A stretch of 64,000 nucleotides of DNA from Loripinus fragilis (Eukaryota > Mollusca > Bivalvia > Lucinida > Lucinidae). Below are positions 46,481-57,340 of the stretch, one piece after another (positions within the stretch are counted from its first letter, which is position 1; each line of letters starts with the position of its first letter). The notes under the pieces are model-generated. The model made no database searches and was not told the DNA's origin. It was given only the letters and a program-made list of their open reading frames with translations. The position numbers and the translations under genes are program-made. The stretch lies in NCBI GenBank assembly GCA_964019695.1, contig OZ026515.1:40688994-40752993 (forward strand), given 5' to 3'.

Positions 46481-47695
46481 TTTTATGTTTCATGCATGTA
46501 ATCAAAGCCACACCCCTTATGAAAATGGTATATTTTAAGCCCAAAAGACACTTTTTCACAAGTTTATCAATCCCCCCCCCCCCAATAAAAAACAACAACA
46601 AAAAAAAACAGAAAAAAATCATGAAATAAGACAATTTGCCTGCAGACACACTTCAGAGAAATAAGTTAAGTTTATTAGCAATTCATCATCAATCATCCGT
46701 TTTGATTTTTCAGCACTCCTCTGCTATCTTAATGCACCGCTATCAACAAGGCGAAAACGGACAACCAGTCAAAATTCAAGAGTTGCGTGTTTCCCTTCAA
46801 ACAAACATAGTAAGGCCAAGTGACAGTGACAAAATGCATTTTTCTCACTGCTGGCTAAGACTCGGCCAGATGCAAGCCAACATTTTTTAATTTAATTTAG
46901 AGCATACATTTTACAGACTGACATACAGCCTTACCCCTTCATATTTAAAATTTACCCCAGGGCCATTCACGAGAAACTGTGGACTGCAACCTTAGAAAAG
47001 AAAGGAATCCTTCGTAGCCATACTTCATTGCAACACTTTAAGCTAATGCTATTAAATGCACGATAACAGTCGTAGATTCATTATGTGTAACAAGCATTGA
47101 TTGTATCTATCCTACTGGCTTGCCTCAGCATGAATAGTTTAAAATTATGAGAAAGCTAGCTGATTCAGATACATGTATTCACAGTATCCAAAAAGTTAGT
47201 GACATTATGATAAAGAGTTCAAATATGCTATTTATTTTTGTTTACTCACATTTTAAAATAATTTATCTTGCGCGATTCTCTTATTAGTAAATACATTTGT
47301 TTAAAACTGGATTTGATGTTACCACCGTTGTGGTGGGCATTGACGTCATTAATCCTAGGGTAATAAGACAATCAATACAACAGTACTCTTTGTTGTAAAT
47401 GCATAATCATTTTCATCTTCTCTGAACATATGAAAAAAAACAAGTATTACATCTCTACCCAAAGTCGGTAATTTTTCAAAATGCCGTCTTTTGCAATATG
47501 CGTCAAAAAAATTAACAAAACTCTTTAAAATAATAGCCCAATTAGAGGTAAAATTTGTATAGAGTACAGTGACATCACTAATTATAACTGTAATCGCAGA
47601 GGTCTATTGACAATAAAAGGTAATCCCGCATTTAGACAGGTAAACAAACGAGGATATTGGTAGTTAGATCCTAACTAATGCATTAAAGCTATCCT
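46480..47695. other. Stretch with one weak exon candidate
   Basis: On the plus strand a pyrimidine-rich 'cgttttgatttttcag' (ends about 46,712) is followed by an open frame to a stop at about 46,890 (HSSAILMHRYQQGEN... ...LRLGQMQANIF). It could be a last exon, but no partner exon or domain was recognised. The rest shows nothing. Confidence 0.25.
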
Positions 47696-47705
47696 TGGGT
47701 GTCAC

Positions 47706-47786
47706 AGACCAGTGGTCCAGTGGTTAAGTAGCGATATTTACATATTCGAGCCTGTATTTTTTCTGAGGGGGTTCGAATCCCTGAGT
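47706..47786 (+). repeat. tRNA-like head followed by T-rich tract
   Basis: A-box-like 'tggtccagtggttaag' and a good T-arm with B box ('gggggttcgaatccctg', 47,767-47,783), then a long T/C-rich run. The middle is not a standard anticodon arm. Confidence 0.5.
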
Positions 47787-48004
47787 TTTTCTTTACTTTT
47801 TTTCTTTTTCTTACTCCTTCAGTGGGCAGTTTGAATTACCTAGCGATGTAACAAACAGTGGTGGATACAGAAGAGGTTCAGGGGGCTTCGGAACAGATTA
47901 CCTCATTTTTAAAGGGATATTGAAGAAAAATGAGAGATCTTCTGCAAATCGACCCCCTCCCTAATTTATCTGAATCCCCTCTCCTGGAGTCGTGGATCCG
48001 CCTT

Positions 48005-48637
48005 TGAACAAAAAGGCTTATGTCGATAATTTAGGCTTTAGAGGAAAACCAGTTAAAGGCGAGGGTTTTAACGACCCACGAAGGGTCTAGCAGACGTTAG
48101 TGTATCAGAAAACCACGTCTGATCGTTATTATTGCATAAAGTTATATTGTCACTTGAAAACTTTGGGAAAACGCTTCGAAAAGTTCATTTTTGCATTACT
48201 ATAATGGCGCGCAAAAGCATGAAGGATTCGTAGGTTTTGAAAAAGCCTGTTCCAGAGCAAGACCTTACGTCATCCTAACGCCACTGAATTACGTTCATTT
48301 CTCTACACGCTACTGTTGATGACGTCAATTTTTGTGACGGCCTAGAATGCGTATATGTAAAGTAGAAAAGTCGTGCATCAACAGCACGTTAATTGCCTGA
48401 TTACTACATGGGTTTTTGCTGGTTAAAACATGGCTGTTAATAGCATGCGACACGGGTTTTTTTATGCAATAATTAATGTTAACATGAGTCTTCATCTACA
48501 TCCACACAGTACGTTGAGTATGCGAGTGGCAAACGCTCTGGTGAGTTTGCGTATTTCTGCATGCTCACCTGATACTTTGATGCTCAGTATTGCGATCGAA
48601 ATCTCACTGTGCTGGCATTATTTTATGAACTTTTTAT

Positions 48638-48640
<3 letters not shown>
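48005..48640. other. Gene-free stretch
   Basis: No gene recognised. GACGTCA sites occur near 48,322. Confidence 0.35.
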
Positions 48641-48708
<68 letters not shown>

Positions 48709-48962
48709 AAATAGAATACTATTCGTTAAAAAAAATAAAATATAAAAATTGAAAAATAAAATATTAAAAAATAGAAAGAAAACACACAAAATAAGAAAAT
48801 ATTTAGAATAAGAAAATACACAATGGAAACAAATGAAAAAAATAGAGCATATCAATAAGCCTATAAAATGCTAAACAATGGGATTCGAACCCTTAACTTT
48901 TTACATAGCTCACGTGCATATTATAACAGTTGCCTTTCTACCTACTGAGCCACCGAGGATTT
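48640..48962 (-). mobile_element. tRNA-headed SINE with (AT)n tail
   Basis: On the minus strand, a tRNA-like head (box A 'tggctcagtaggta' at about 48,939-48,952; box B GGTTCGAATCC at about 48,880-48,890) is followed by a T-rich body and an uninterrupted (AT) run at 48,642-48,708. ORFs in the (AT)n are artefacts. An intron-sized insert of 'ataatatgcacgtgagctat' sits in the anticodon region. Confidence 0.6.
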
Positions 48963-48969
48963 ACATGCC

Positions 48970-49600
48970 ATGATCATTATTTATCGTTTAATCCGTACAA
49001 TTGTTTTACCTGCAGTGTTATTATTTTTTTCTGAATGAACTTGAATGAATGAATAACGGTATTAAGCTGCTACACCTGTTTTCTATTGGACTCTATCCAT
49101 GACGGACAATACTCTTACTGTGTGAGATCTTTAGTTTTGACATTGTATAGTGCAGTTGCAGACAACAGTTTAAACTATTTTAGATTAAACATTTTTTGGC
49201 TTCTCTATAACTTTTCAACGTTAAATCTTAACAAAATGGTGTGACAATGAAGCAATGTTGAATCAATGTCAATGTTACATAACTTTAAATCTTAAAAGGG
49301 CCTTATGATAGCTGTAAGCTGACTTAGTGTTGGCTTAGATTTGATTACAACCAGAATGATTGAGTTCATTTACTTATAAATATACATATTTATATTATGA
49401 CTGTGTTTATTTCATAAACGTCTTAAAGCTACCACCAACAATAAAGAAATGATATACCGTCGCGCGTAATTGGTGCTGGTATTTGAATGTAAAAACATTA
49501 GAACAAATATGTTACGTTTTTGGTAAACACATAGAGGAACGCAACGTGGTGTCAAATCAAAGTTGCCTTGGTAGTAATCCAACGCTTTGTAGCTGCAATG
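48970..49600. other. Gene-free stretch (possible intron)
   Basis: Lies downstream of the splice donor at 49,614 on the minus strand, so it may be intron of the broken gene there. No next exon could be identified. Confidence 0.35.
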
Positions 49601-49614
49601 TAGTTTGATCTTAC

Positions 49615-49864
49615 CCAGCTCCACATTTTGGGAATACTCTGGACCTGAAGAACGAAGATTGTCGACATAACAAGTATGCTCCAATAAGACTTGCAGATGT
49701 AAACAGGCATCCACCGACAGTACTTCCGGCAATGATGACAGTGTTCATGTCACAATAGTTGACATCTTGATTTTGATTCAGCAATAAACTTTGTGCGGTC
49801 GACATAGTTGTGAGAGTCGCCATAGTTGATGTTGAAATAGGATCACAACATGATCCAGGGTCTC
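49615..49864 (-). CDS. Exon with transmembrane segment (partial gene)
   Basis: A 250-nt minus-strand exon candidate bounded by a good acceptor (TATTTTATTCCAG, ending at 49,865) and donor (GTAAG at 49,614). It is open in the frame whose start phase (1) matches the donor of the upstream exon ending at 52,275. The product reads GDPGSCCDPISTSTM..., a Ser/Thr/Cys-containing stretch, then one membrane segment (TVIIAGSTVGGCLFTSASLI..YLLC) and a basic stop-transfer RQSSFFRSR. This implies a type I surface protein with its cytoplasmic side beginning here. The exon ends in phase 2. I do not recognise the family and found no downstream exon. The upstream exon is damaged, so the gene is probably dead. 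Confidence 0.55.
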
Positions 49865-50325
49865 CTGGAATAAAATATATTGGCCAGCTCATGAGAAAAT
49901 GGTACTTAGGCTATCATTTTTTATTAGTTGATTTACGGAAAAAATCATATTTAGGGTGGGGGGCGAAAAAAAATAAATGAAAAAGGTTTTGAAAATGACC
50001 AGATAACTGGTCATTTTCAAAGCTGTTTTTTAATATCTGCAGGAAAAAAACACACGGTAAAACTAGTAAGGTAAACCAACAGTCTGTATTAAATCTTTTA
50101 ATATTTTATAATTTTCCTAACAATCTGGACAGTATAATCACTTTTAACAGTGTCACTCTCCAAAATACACAGACAGAACTTCAAAAATATATTAGGATTC
50201 GTAAATCAACTAATTACAAAAATCTGGCCTTATTGCATATGCATTATAGCACTCGTTAGCCATGCATGTGCAGTCATTTATAGGAGTAAGAGGCCTAAAT
50301 TCTGGTCCAAGCCTTCATCTTCATC

Positions 50326-50558
50326 TGAGCCACGACATGTGATTTCCAAGAATGTGGCATTTTGACATGAAAAGACTTAGATGAGTCTCCTTTTAAGCTT
50401 ACAAACTCCAAAGGATGTTCGGTCAGTAGCTTAACATTCATAGAATATTCAAGGGGCTAGCCAGAAAGGCTCTGATTAGACTGCGCATACGCATATGCTG
50501 GTCTGAGTCTTTGCTTGTCGCACATACCACATTGTTGGAAATCCCATGTCGCGGCTCA
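50326..50558 (-). mobile_element. MITE family G, copy 3 (inverted)
   Basis: Ends TGAGCCACGACATGTGATTT and the complement of 'tgagccgcgacatgggattt'; interior is the reverse of copies 1 and 2. Lies in the intron of the broken gene. Confidence 0.85.
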
Positions 50559-51338
50559 AAATTTTGATTTATTCTCTTCTTTGTATACAAGGTCGTCGTC
50601 AGCGGTCCGGTCACTTTTTTTGCCCGAAATGGTTCTTTTGTGTACCCAAAGCTTATCTTTTGGTTGAAAATGTAGCATTGAGTTCTCACAAAAACCGCCT
50701 CAATATGACGGTATTTTGAGTACCCATGACTTATGTTTTAGATTGAGAAATAGGGAATAAATAAATATTTTTTATTACACACTTTTATCTAATGGCCTGA
50801 GAATGCTGTGCACTGGTTATATATATACGCTTTGTGACAAACTATTGCATATATTTTGTACAGCGAGCTACAATGAAAGAGAAGAGAAAACCAATCGAAA
50901 CCGGGTCGCATCTTTATTAAACAGCCTTTAAACTGAGCAAAGAGAAAAATATTGCAATATTTCTTCAAAAGAGCCATTTTACCCTAGTTTTGGTTGATGA
51001 AGCGTACAAGGGAACAATATACGTTTTAAAAGTTATTGAATATGTCATTATGATTTGCCTCCTCTAGTTTAAGCGTATTACTTGACTTTTCGCTTACTGA
51101 AAAGGCGGCAACTTTAATATTCATATCTGGGTGTGGTTGGGCAATTTCATCTTCTAAGGAAGGGAAATCAGGTTTTATTTATAGTTTGGTAAAGAGTTAT
51201 TAAAATTTTTGAGCCGCGCAAACGTGCGTGCATTTCATGAGCGCGTAACCGTAAAATTTCTTAACCCTTAAAGCGCATAATCACAAAATGTATGTTTTTG
51301 TCGTCCACTAAACTATTTAAAGCCTCATAGATAAACAG

Positions 51339-51390
51339 TGTGGACCCAGATCAGACTGCTCCTGTAGGAGCAGTCTGATCTAGGTCCACA
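51339..51390. repeat. 52-bp hairpin
   Basis: Arms 'tgtggacc.agatcagactg' and 'cagtctgatct.ggtccaca' pair with one mismatch around 'ctcctgtaggag'. Similar 'gatcagactg' phrases occur in MITE G and at 42,460 and 43,520, so it is probably a trimmed fold-back of a common repeat. Confidence 0.85.
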
Positions 51391-51589
51391 ATGTTTGCCT
51401 CCCAGCTTATGTTAAATAGACATTTTCAGATGCAGTTATCTTGCTGGCATTTTAAGGACTAAATAATGACTGAGGTTGTGGCACAAGATGATACAGTTAC
51501 TTTTGAATAAAACCACGCCTCATTTTCAGCTGTTACCTATGTCTAAGGTTGACTAGTCCTAATTACATGTACGCATTCATGAGGCGCCG

Positions 51590-51662
51590 CCTTTACAGTA
51601 GGCGAAAAGTTAAGTAATATACTTAAAGCCTGACGCATAGAGGCTCGAATCCTGTCGTGACG
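51590..51662 (+). repeat. Weak tRNA-like head before a T run
   Basis: Only the T-arm is convincing (GAGGCTCGAATCCTGTC, B box at 51,642-51,652), followed at once by a run of T and then T/C-rich sequence, as at 39,008 and 47,706. No clear A box. Confidence 0.35.
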
Positions 51663-51754
51663 TTTTTTTTTATATATTTTTTTTCTTTTCTTTGTCATTT
51701 TCATTTTCTCTTCCAATTTCAAAAACATGTATACGTATGCGAATCAAAATTTAT

Positions 51755-52110
51755 GGTGCGTTTCAATAGTTATGAGCATTTTTACTAAAGGACCTTGACC
51801 TGCAAAAATGATGCTCGGCTAAACCTCGTCATTATTTTGCATACCAGTGGCTGGTCAATGTTAAAATACATAAGTTTGTAAACGTTGATCCAAATATATC
51901 ATGCGGTTCAAGAGTTATGATTATTTTCACTTACAGACCGCAACCGGCTGAAATGATGCTCAACAAACCCTTGTTTACCAAAAAAAAAGGCTGATACACA
52001 TGCTAGTGGTTAGATAATGTTTACATGCATTTGTATGCAAAACCTTATTAAAATATACTATGTGGTTCAAAAGTTATGAGCATTTTCACTTACTGGTAGC
52101 GGACGAACGG
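51755..52110 (+). repeat. ~145-160 bp tandem array
   Basis: 'ggttcaa.agttatgagcatt' recurs near 51,758, 51,905 and 52,065, with 'tgaaatgatgctc..c.aaacc' between. Lies in the intron of the broken gene. Confidence 0.8.
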
Positions 52111-52274
52111 ACTCACATAGTAATTATAGTGCTGACCCAAGGGTGGTGCAATATATGTAGTGTATATTCCATGCTGATACATGTTAAAATGGCAACAATT
52201 GTTGGCATTTTATATTTTATCAGCATAATAAATTTCATACTCAGATGAAGTTGTATAACCTCAAGGCCACTTAC

Positions 52275-52704
52275 CTAGACAAACATTGAATATACCAATA
52301 CAGACCCCTGTCACCCAAATACCATTCGGTTGTATTCCGTATCTTTCACTAGGAGTCGCCTCTTCCTGTTTATCATAGTACTGACATGAAGCGTTTGATC
52401 CCAACTGATCCACTTTATACCACCTTTACCAACTTTAGCATGAAATATTCCATGATGTGCAAGGTCTACACTGATGTAGGTGGTATAAATTAGTTATACC
52501 ATGTTTGTCCACCTGTACGTAAGATAATCCACTCGCTAAAGCTCGTGGATTATCTCCACGTACAGGCGGACAAGCCATGGTATAACTATTACGTAACTGA
52601 TAAGACGGCCAAGGATGTGGTAAATTCACAATCGCTTTCCTCTGCAGTGCTTATACCACACGCAACAGTTACCCAAACACCAGTGCAGGGTATTGGCGTT
52701 GATC
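52275..52704 (-). pseudogene. Phase 1-1 extracellular exon, broken by a MITE
   Basis: Minus-strand exon bounded by a strong acceptor (CTTTACTGTTCGCCTTCAG, ending at 52,705) and donor (CTAG|GTAAGTGG at 52,274). It starts (G)STPIPCTGVWVTVACGIS, then EESDC, and reaches a stop where a 98-bp hairpin element (52,491-52,588) interrupts it. It resumes as YTTYISVDLAHHGIFHAKVG, shifts frame, and ends WYKVDQLGSNASCQYYDKQ..., YGIQPNGIWVTGVC. A GVWVT / GIWVT motif with a Cys occurs at both ends. The last codon splits exactly as needed to join the membrane-segment exon at 49,864. Phase 1-1 exons commonly encode shuffled extracellular domains. Stop, insertion and frameshift indicate a pseudogene. Family not recognised. 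Confidence 0.55.
52491..52588. mobile_element. 98-bp hairpin MITE inside an exon
   Basis: Arms TAGTTATACCATG...TTGTCC and GGACAAGCCATGGTATAACTA pair through 'acctgtacgt..gataatccac' to a short loop at about 52,540. The terminal TA on each side suits a TA-targeting element. No coding capacity. Confidence 0.85.
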
Positions 52705-52769
52705 CTGAAGGCGAACAGTAAAGCAAAGATGCATGTACATGTAGGAAAAATAATTTAAATAGATTAGAA

Positions 52770-53040
52770 ATTAATTTATCATATGACGTCGAGTCTGGGA
52801 GTGAAATTACCCATGCAATAAAATCGATAAACCACAAGTGGTTTATAGATTTTCGGGAAATGTCATGACGTGCATTACAACGTTGCGTACATAATGAGAA
52901 AATTATAACGTTTTTACGGCAGAAATGAGATTTAAAAAATCTTGATTACATATGATAAATAGAATCTAACATTCTTGCTCTTGTTAAACTCGTTGCGAAA
53001 AAGAGATAACATCTCTATTCCCCAACTCGTTCAAACTCGC
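52770..53040 (-). mobile_element. Interspersed repeat E, copy 3 (inverted)
   Basis: 'gtctgggagtgaaattaccc', the palindrome-like 'gataaaccacaagtggttta', 'tagaatctaacattcttgct' and 'aaactcgttgcgaaaa' in the order of the copy at 40,340. Confidence 0.75.
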
Positions 53041-53105
53041 GGTGCCATGGAGTTGTCTGCGGTTTGTGATTGTTGTATTTCCTGATCATACTCACTTACT
53101 ATTTC
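53041..53105 (+). mobile_element. PLE tail scrap (subfamily A terminus)
   Basis: Only the last ~65 bp, 'gcggtgccatgg.gttgtctgc' to 'cctgatcatactcactta'. Similar minimal scraps occur at 58,985-59,045 and 59,580-59,640. Confidence 0.6.
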
Positions 53106-53109
53106 AGAA

Positions 53110-53680
53110 GTATTCAAATCTGTATCCCTTACATATTCAATAGCACAGTGTACGCTTTGATGTTGTGATTATCATCGTATTTATGCAATATACGATTGAT
53201 ATTTTGGATCTTTTAAATAACAATTGAATGTAATATACAGTTTGTGTCAGCATATCGCTCCACGGGGATGGAACTTAGGGGTTTATTTTTACTCATGTTC
53301 AACGCGATAACAGGATCAAGCAGTACGCTACATTTTGTAGCTCATTCTTCTAACTTTTGAAGTATGATATTGAGTCGAGCTCAAATGCTTGGCTCATAAG
53401 GCAAGATCAATTATTGTGTAGGGACATAAAAGTAAGTAATTGTTTGTTTGTTTGTTTTTGTTGCTTTACTTCCCATGTCAACAGCTATGGTCATTGCGGG
53501 ACGGTCAGTTCACTTAACCACAATTTTTCCTGGGCAGGCTTGAGCAAGCGGTTAACCAGTAATTTGTGCACATACTTTCGCTTGTAACTGACAACAACCC
53601 TTCTTGAATAAATCAGCGGAAGGGAGGAGAATGACCGTAGAAATTATTTCATGATCAATCTCCACGAAAGTATGGTACCG
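53110..53680. other. Gene-free stretch
   Basis: A short (TGTT)n at about 53,441. No gene recognised. Confidence 0.35.
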
Positions 53681-53684
53681 GGCC

Positions 53685-53795
53685 GGGATCAAACTCGCGA
53701 CCCCTGGATCTGCAAGTAAGAGGCAATGATCAGAAATCGATACAATTAAGTATAACACCAGTCCCTTCCGGCATATAACCACTAGGCCGCAAAGA
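53685..53795 (-). mobile_element. tRNA SINE split by a PLE-tail scrap
   Basis: On the minus strand, 'gcggcctagtggttatatgcc' (A-box part) and 'gcctcttacttgcagatccag' with the B-box part 'gagtttgatcccgg' are separated by ~40 bp resembling the extreme end of PLE tail B ('actggtgttatac...atcgatttctgatca'). Confidence 0.55.
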
Positions 53796-55169
53796 ACTAT
53801 CAAGAAAGCATGACAAGCGTGAAGCATAAATAACTAAAGTGATCACAAATTTACTATGTGTTGGAAAATAAGTTGTAGTTGTTGTTGTTGTTGTTGGGTC
53901 AGAAGCGTTTAGTCTTCAGGCTTATTAGACGGATGGCTGAGAATGGGTTTGCTCCCCCCCCTAGGGAATTTTGCAGACATATCCTATCTTGTAGAGAATT
54001 GAAAACCGAGTCTTTTAAGAGATGTTTGCACTCTGTGCTCCGGGGCGTTAGTCTGTAAGAGCCTGTAACATACGTTACTTAATCAAACTAAGAAAAAGTA
54101 AATTGAAAGTTTGGGCTACAAATTAAAGACATTAAAATATTTATTTTTAAAAATCATTCAAATAGTCTGCATACTGGATATCTTAACTACATATGACAGC
54201 CATTTGAACAAAATTGCCGCTTCCTAAGGTGTCATATGCGTTACATAAATCAGATAACCCATTAAAATTTGCAAGTGAGGCTAACATCATTTACATTCAC
54301 AATCTCTCTGTGTGTTTTGCAAAATGTTTTTAACCATGTCTGACTAGCTTATGCAATTGGCTAACAGAAAAATTAAAGTTTGTTTCCCTAGCTTGAATAT
54401 TTTTTCTGTAATAAGCAATTAAACAACCCTACCCCTACCCAGTTTTAAGGTGAAATGTTTGGTATTAAAACTAAAGTAAAAATAGTTAAAAAATATTTGC
54501 AGTTGATGAATGTGTTTCATTGTTTGGGATTTATTTGCTTATATGAAAAGACTCATAAATCTGCAAGTTTGTTGCAATTTTTTAAATATCAGAGGCTGTA
54601 ACATATGTTACCTGGTGTAATAAATGGGCAAGCTCATTGTCTTTACATAAGATATGCCTAAAAAATGTTTTAATCTCCTCGAGGGAATTTTGCAGACATA
54701 TTCCTTCTTATAGTACAACTCAAGCTGCATCAAATAAGGGATGTTTGCACTCTCTATGTTGGGGCGTTAGTCTGAAACAGCGTGTTACATGCGTTACTAT
54801 ATCAAATAAAGGAAATGTAGTTTGAAAGTTTTAGCTAAAATTGTGAAAAAACTTGCAGCTGTTGGATATCTTTCATTGTTTAGGGATTTTAAACTGGCTC
54901 CTTTGATAAAGACTTATATATCTGCTAGTTGTCATCAAGTTTTAAAGATCAGAGAGCGTTACATATGTTAGCGTGATAAGTAAAATCATCGAACAGTATT
55001 TTGACATCAAGCTGAGTAAGGGCCTGCTCCATCCTAATCCCCTTTGGAATTCTGCAGACAAATTACATCTTATGTAACCACTCAAGGTGCATTTAATAAG
55101 AAATGTTTGCACTCTGTAAGTCGGGGCGTTAGCCTGTAACAGCTTGTTACATATGTTACTATATCAATT

Positions 55170-56690
55170 TGAGAATAAGAAATTTGAATGTTTGAGCTAC
55201 TTAAAAAAGACATTAAAATTATCTAATATATTGACATTCTTATAGTCTTTATACTGGATGTCTTTACTACATATGGAAGCTGTTTAACAATAATACGGCT
55301 AACTGTGGTGTTATGTGCGTTACATGAACCTAATTATAATTTGAAAGCTATAATTGTGGCTATCGTCATTTAGTTAAACAACTTCTATGACTTGGTTTCA
55401 AACTGTTTTATTAGATTTTACAAACATATACTCAATTGATGAATAGGAAAAGCCAAGTTTGCTTTTCTATCTTAAATATATTGTCTTATAGGAGCTAATA
55501 CACAGCCCTACTCCCAGTTTTACAGAGAAGCGAATTTTGTTATTACCATTTAAGTAAAACACATGAAAACGATTACAGCATGTGGATATTTTTAATTTTC
55601 TTAGTCTGTCTTGCTCATATATCTGCAAGATGTCATTAAGTTTAAGATCAGGACACTTAATGTGTACTTATAAGTCTTAGGTGCCAAAACACTAGAAATT
55701 ATATTCATTTCTGATTATCAAGCCCATGGAATGTTTTTACAGATGTTATCAATGACCTTTTGGACACATTTCCTAATACGTGCATATAATGCTAAATATA
55801 GAGCCCAAATAGAAAAGATAGTTTTTCATTTTTACAAGAAAATACAATAAATGAAATGGTCCAAACTATTTCTCATCGATTTAACACTAATGTTAAACGT
55901 TTGTCGTTGTCTGCTTCTGTGGTAATCATTATTATCACACGCCTCCTTGCAACTAGTAAAATCATCACACAATATTTCAATCATTTACTGTTATTCAATT
56001 TTACCACCAGTCCACTCAAAATTGATGAGCCATTATCAGCTTTCCAATTTTGCCATTTATGGCTTGGAACATTCGGAAACTGATATGAATTCCTAATAGT
56101 TGGCTCTTTGAGTATGTGTTTCAAGTGATACTCTGCAAGTAGGAGAAAGACTTAAGCTTTACAAGGAGAAAAACTATGCCATTAAGAGCAATGAGTACCT
56201 GGACTGATGTACCTTGATATTTCTGTGATAAATAATCATATCTTAGCTGGCTAACTTTTATAAATGTAGCCTTTCCATACATGCAACCCACATATTTTCA
56301 TCTAATAATGTCTCTGCACTTATTATCTTTCCCCAACCATTCAAAAACTTATTTGAAGTCTAAGTTCTTCTGAAGTGCTGAAACCGAGGTAACTCTTTCC
56401 CTTCAGATAAACAAACTAGATGTATCACAGCAGGTAAAGCAATGAAATGCAGGATGAACAGAGCGCAAATAGACCCTTTCAATTCAATGATTCACTAAGT
56501 TTCTAAGATAAGAGCGCTTATTAAAGGATGTAACATATATAACTCGTCATAATAAATGAGCCAGGGCATTGTCGTGACATCCTTTTTGATTTCACAGTCA
56601 GAGGCAAGTGTTTTCAATCTCAGTGTTTTCAATGGATCATGAAATGAGGCACCTTATCAACTTGTTTACTCTGTATAAATCTTCCATAGA
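55170..56690. other. Interior of large transposon 3, mostly non-coding
   Basis: AT-rich; the 75-codon ORF at 55,856 has no recognised motif. The N-terminal part of the family protein should lie here but I could not trace it. Confidence 0.4.
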
Positions 56691-57340
56691 GCATAATACA
56701 GAACTACTGGTTATCCCATGCTACCTATAGTCCACTTTCCTTCTTTTGAATGCAACAGCTAATGATAAGGCTGTAAAAACTGTGAAATCATAAGTTTTAC
56801 ATTATTTTAACACATGCTTCAATGTACTGACATCAAAAAACAACCTACTGCAAACATAATTGATGGCAATGTCCAACTTCATATTCTTTCTCTTATACCA
56901 GATAACTTTCAAGGTGTTGTTTCAGACGGTCTGCCAAAACCATCAAGAGTCAACATTGTAACTAAAAAAGACTTAAAAAGTTCTTTGGGCGTAGCAAAAT
57001 ACTATTGATCTAAGGCCTGAGGACTTAAGCACCAAAAGACTGGATAGGTTCCATGGCAAATGATGCAAAAAAGCAGCCTATCAAATTTCTGTTTGACCAA
57101 CGTCAGAAATCTTAAAGTATTCTTAGAGGTACATGGTAGAGACATAGATTTTGCAAAATCAGAGCAAAGCTATCATTTGACTAGCACGGATGCAGATGCA
57201 GCTGCAGTTAGATTGCTCTTGCCACTTCACAGGAAGAGATATATAGAGATATATACCAGAGTCAAACTCCATTGTATGCATATATGTGAAATGGCATTAA
57301 ACCCATATTTAATCAGGTGTTTAATCCCATGTCACTGACA
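56690..57340 (+). pseudogene. Relic of Academ-like transposon protein
   Basis: Two open pieces (56,814-57,008 and 57,060-57,338) and a weak lead-in hold ordered blocks of the protein family seen at 9,764-11,072. They read NIIDGNVQLHILSLIPDNF, LPKPSRVNIVT, then KSEQSYHLTSTDADA and EIYTRVKLHCMHICE. In the remembered family these are the IIDG, RVDFVTDTY, CYKLTS and EADTRMLLHA blocks. IIDG, EAD and a later DTD resemble the acidic clusters of XPG/FEN-type nucleases, which Academ transposons are known to encode. Here EAD is changed to EIY and the DTD part is missing. Stops lie at about 57,007-57,060. The protein is dead. The nuclease reading is inference. Confidence 0.55.

Noticed and set aside
46636..46890. 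84-codon ORF with a possible acceptor site
   Set aside because: No partner exon, domain or family; kept only as a weak candidate in the stretch note.
48430..48855. ORFs on both strands through the (AT)n tract
   Set aside because: Ile-Tyr repeats are the translation of a dinucleotide microsatellite.
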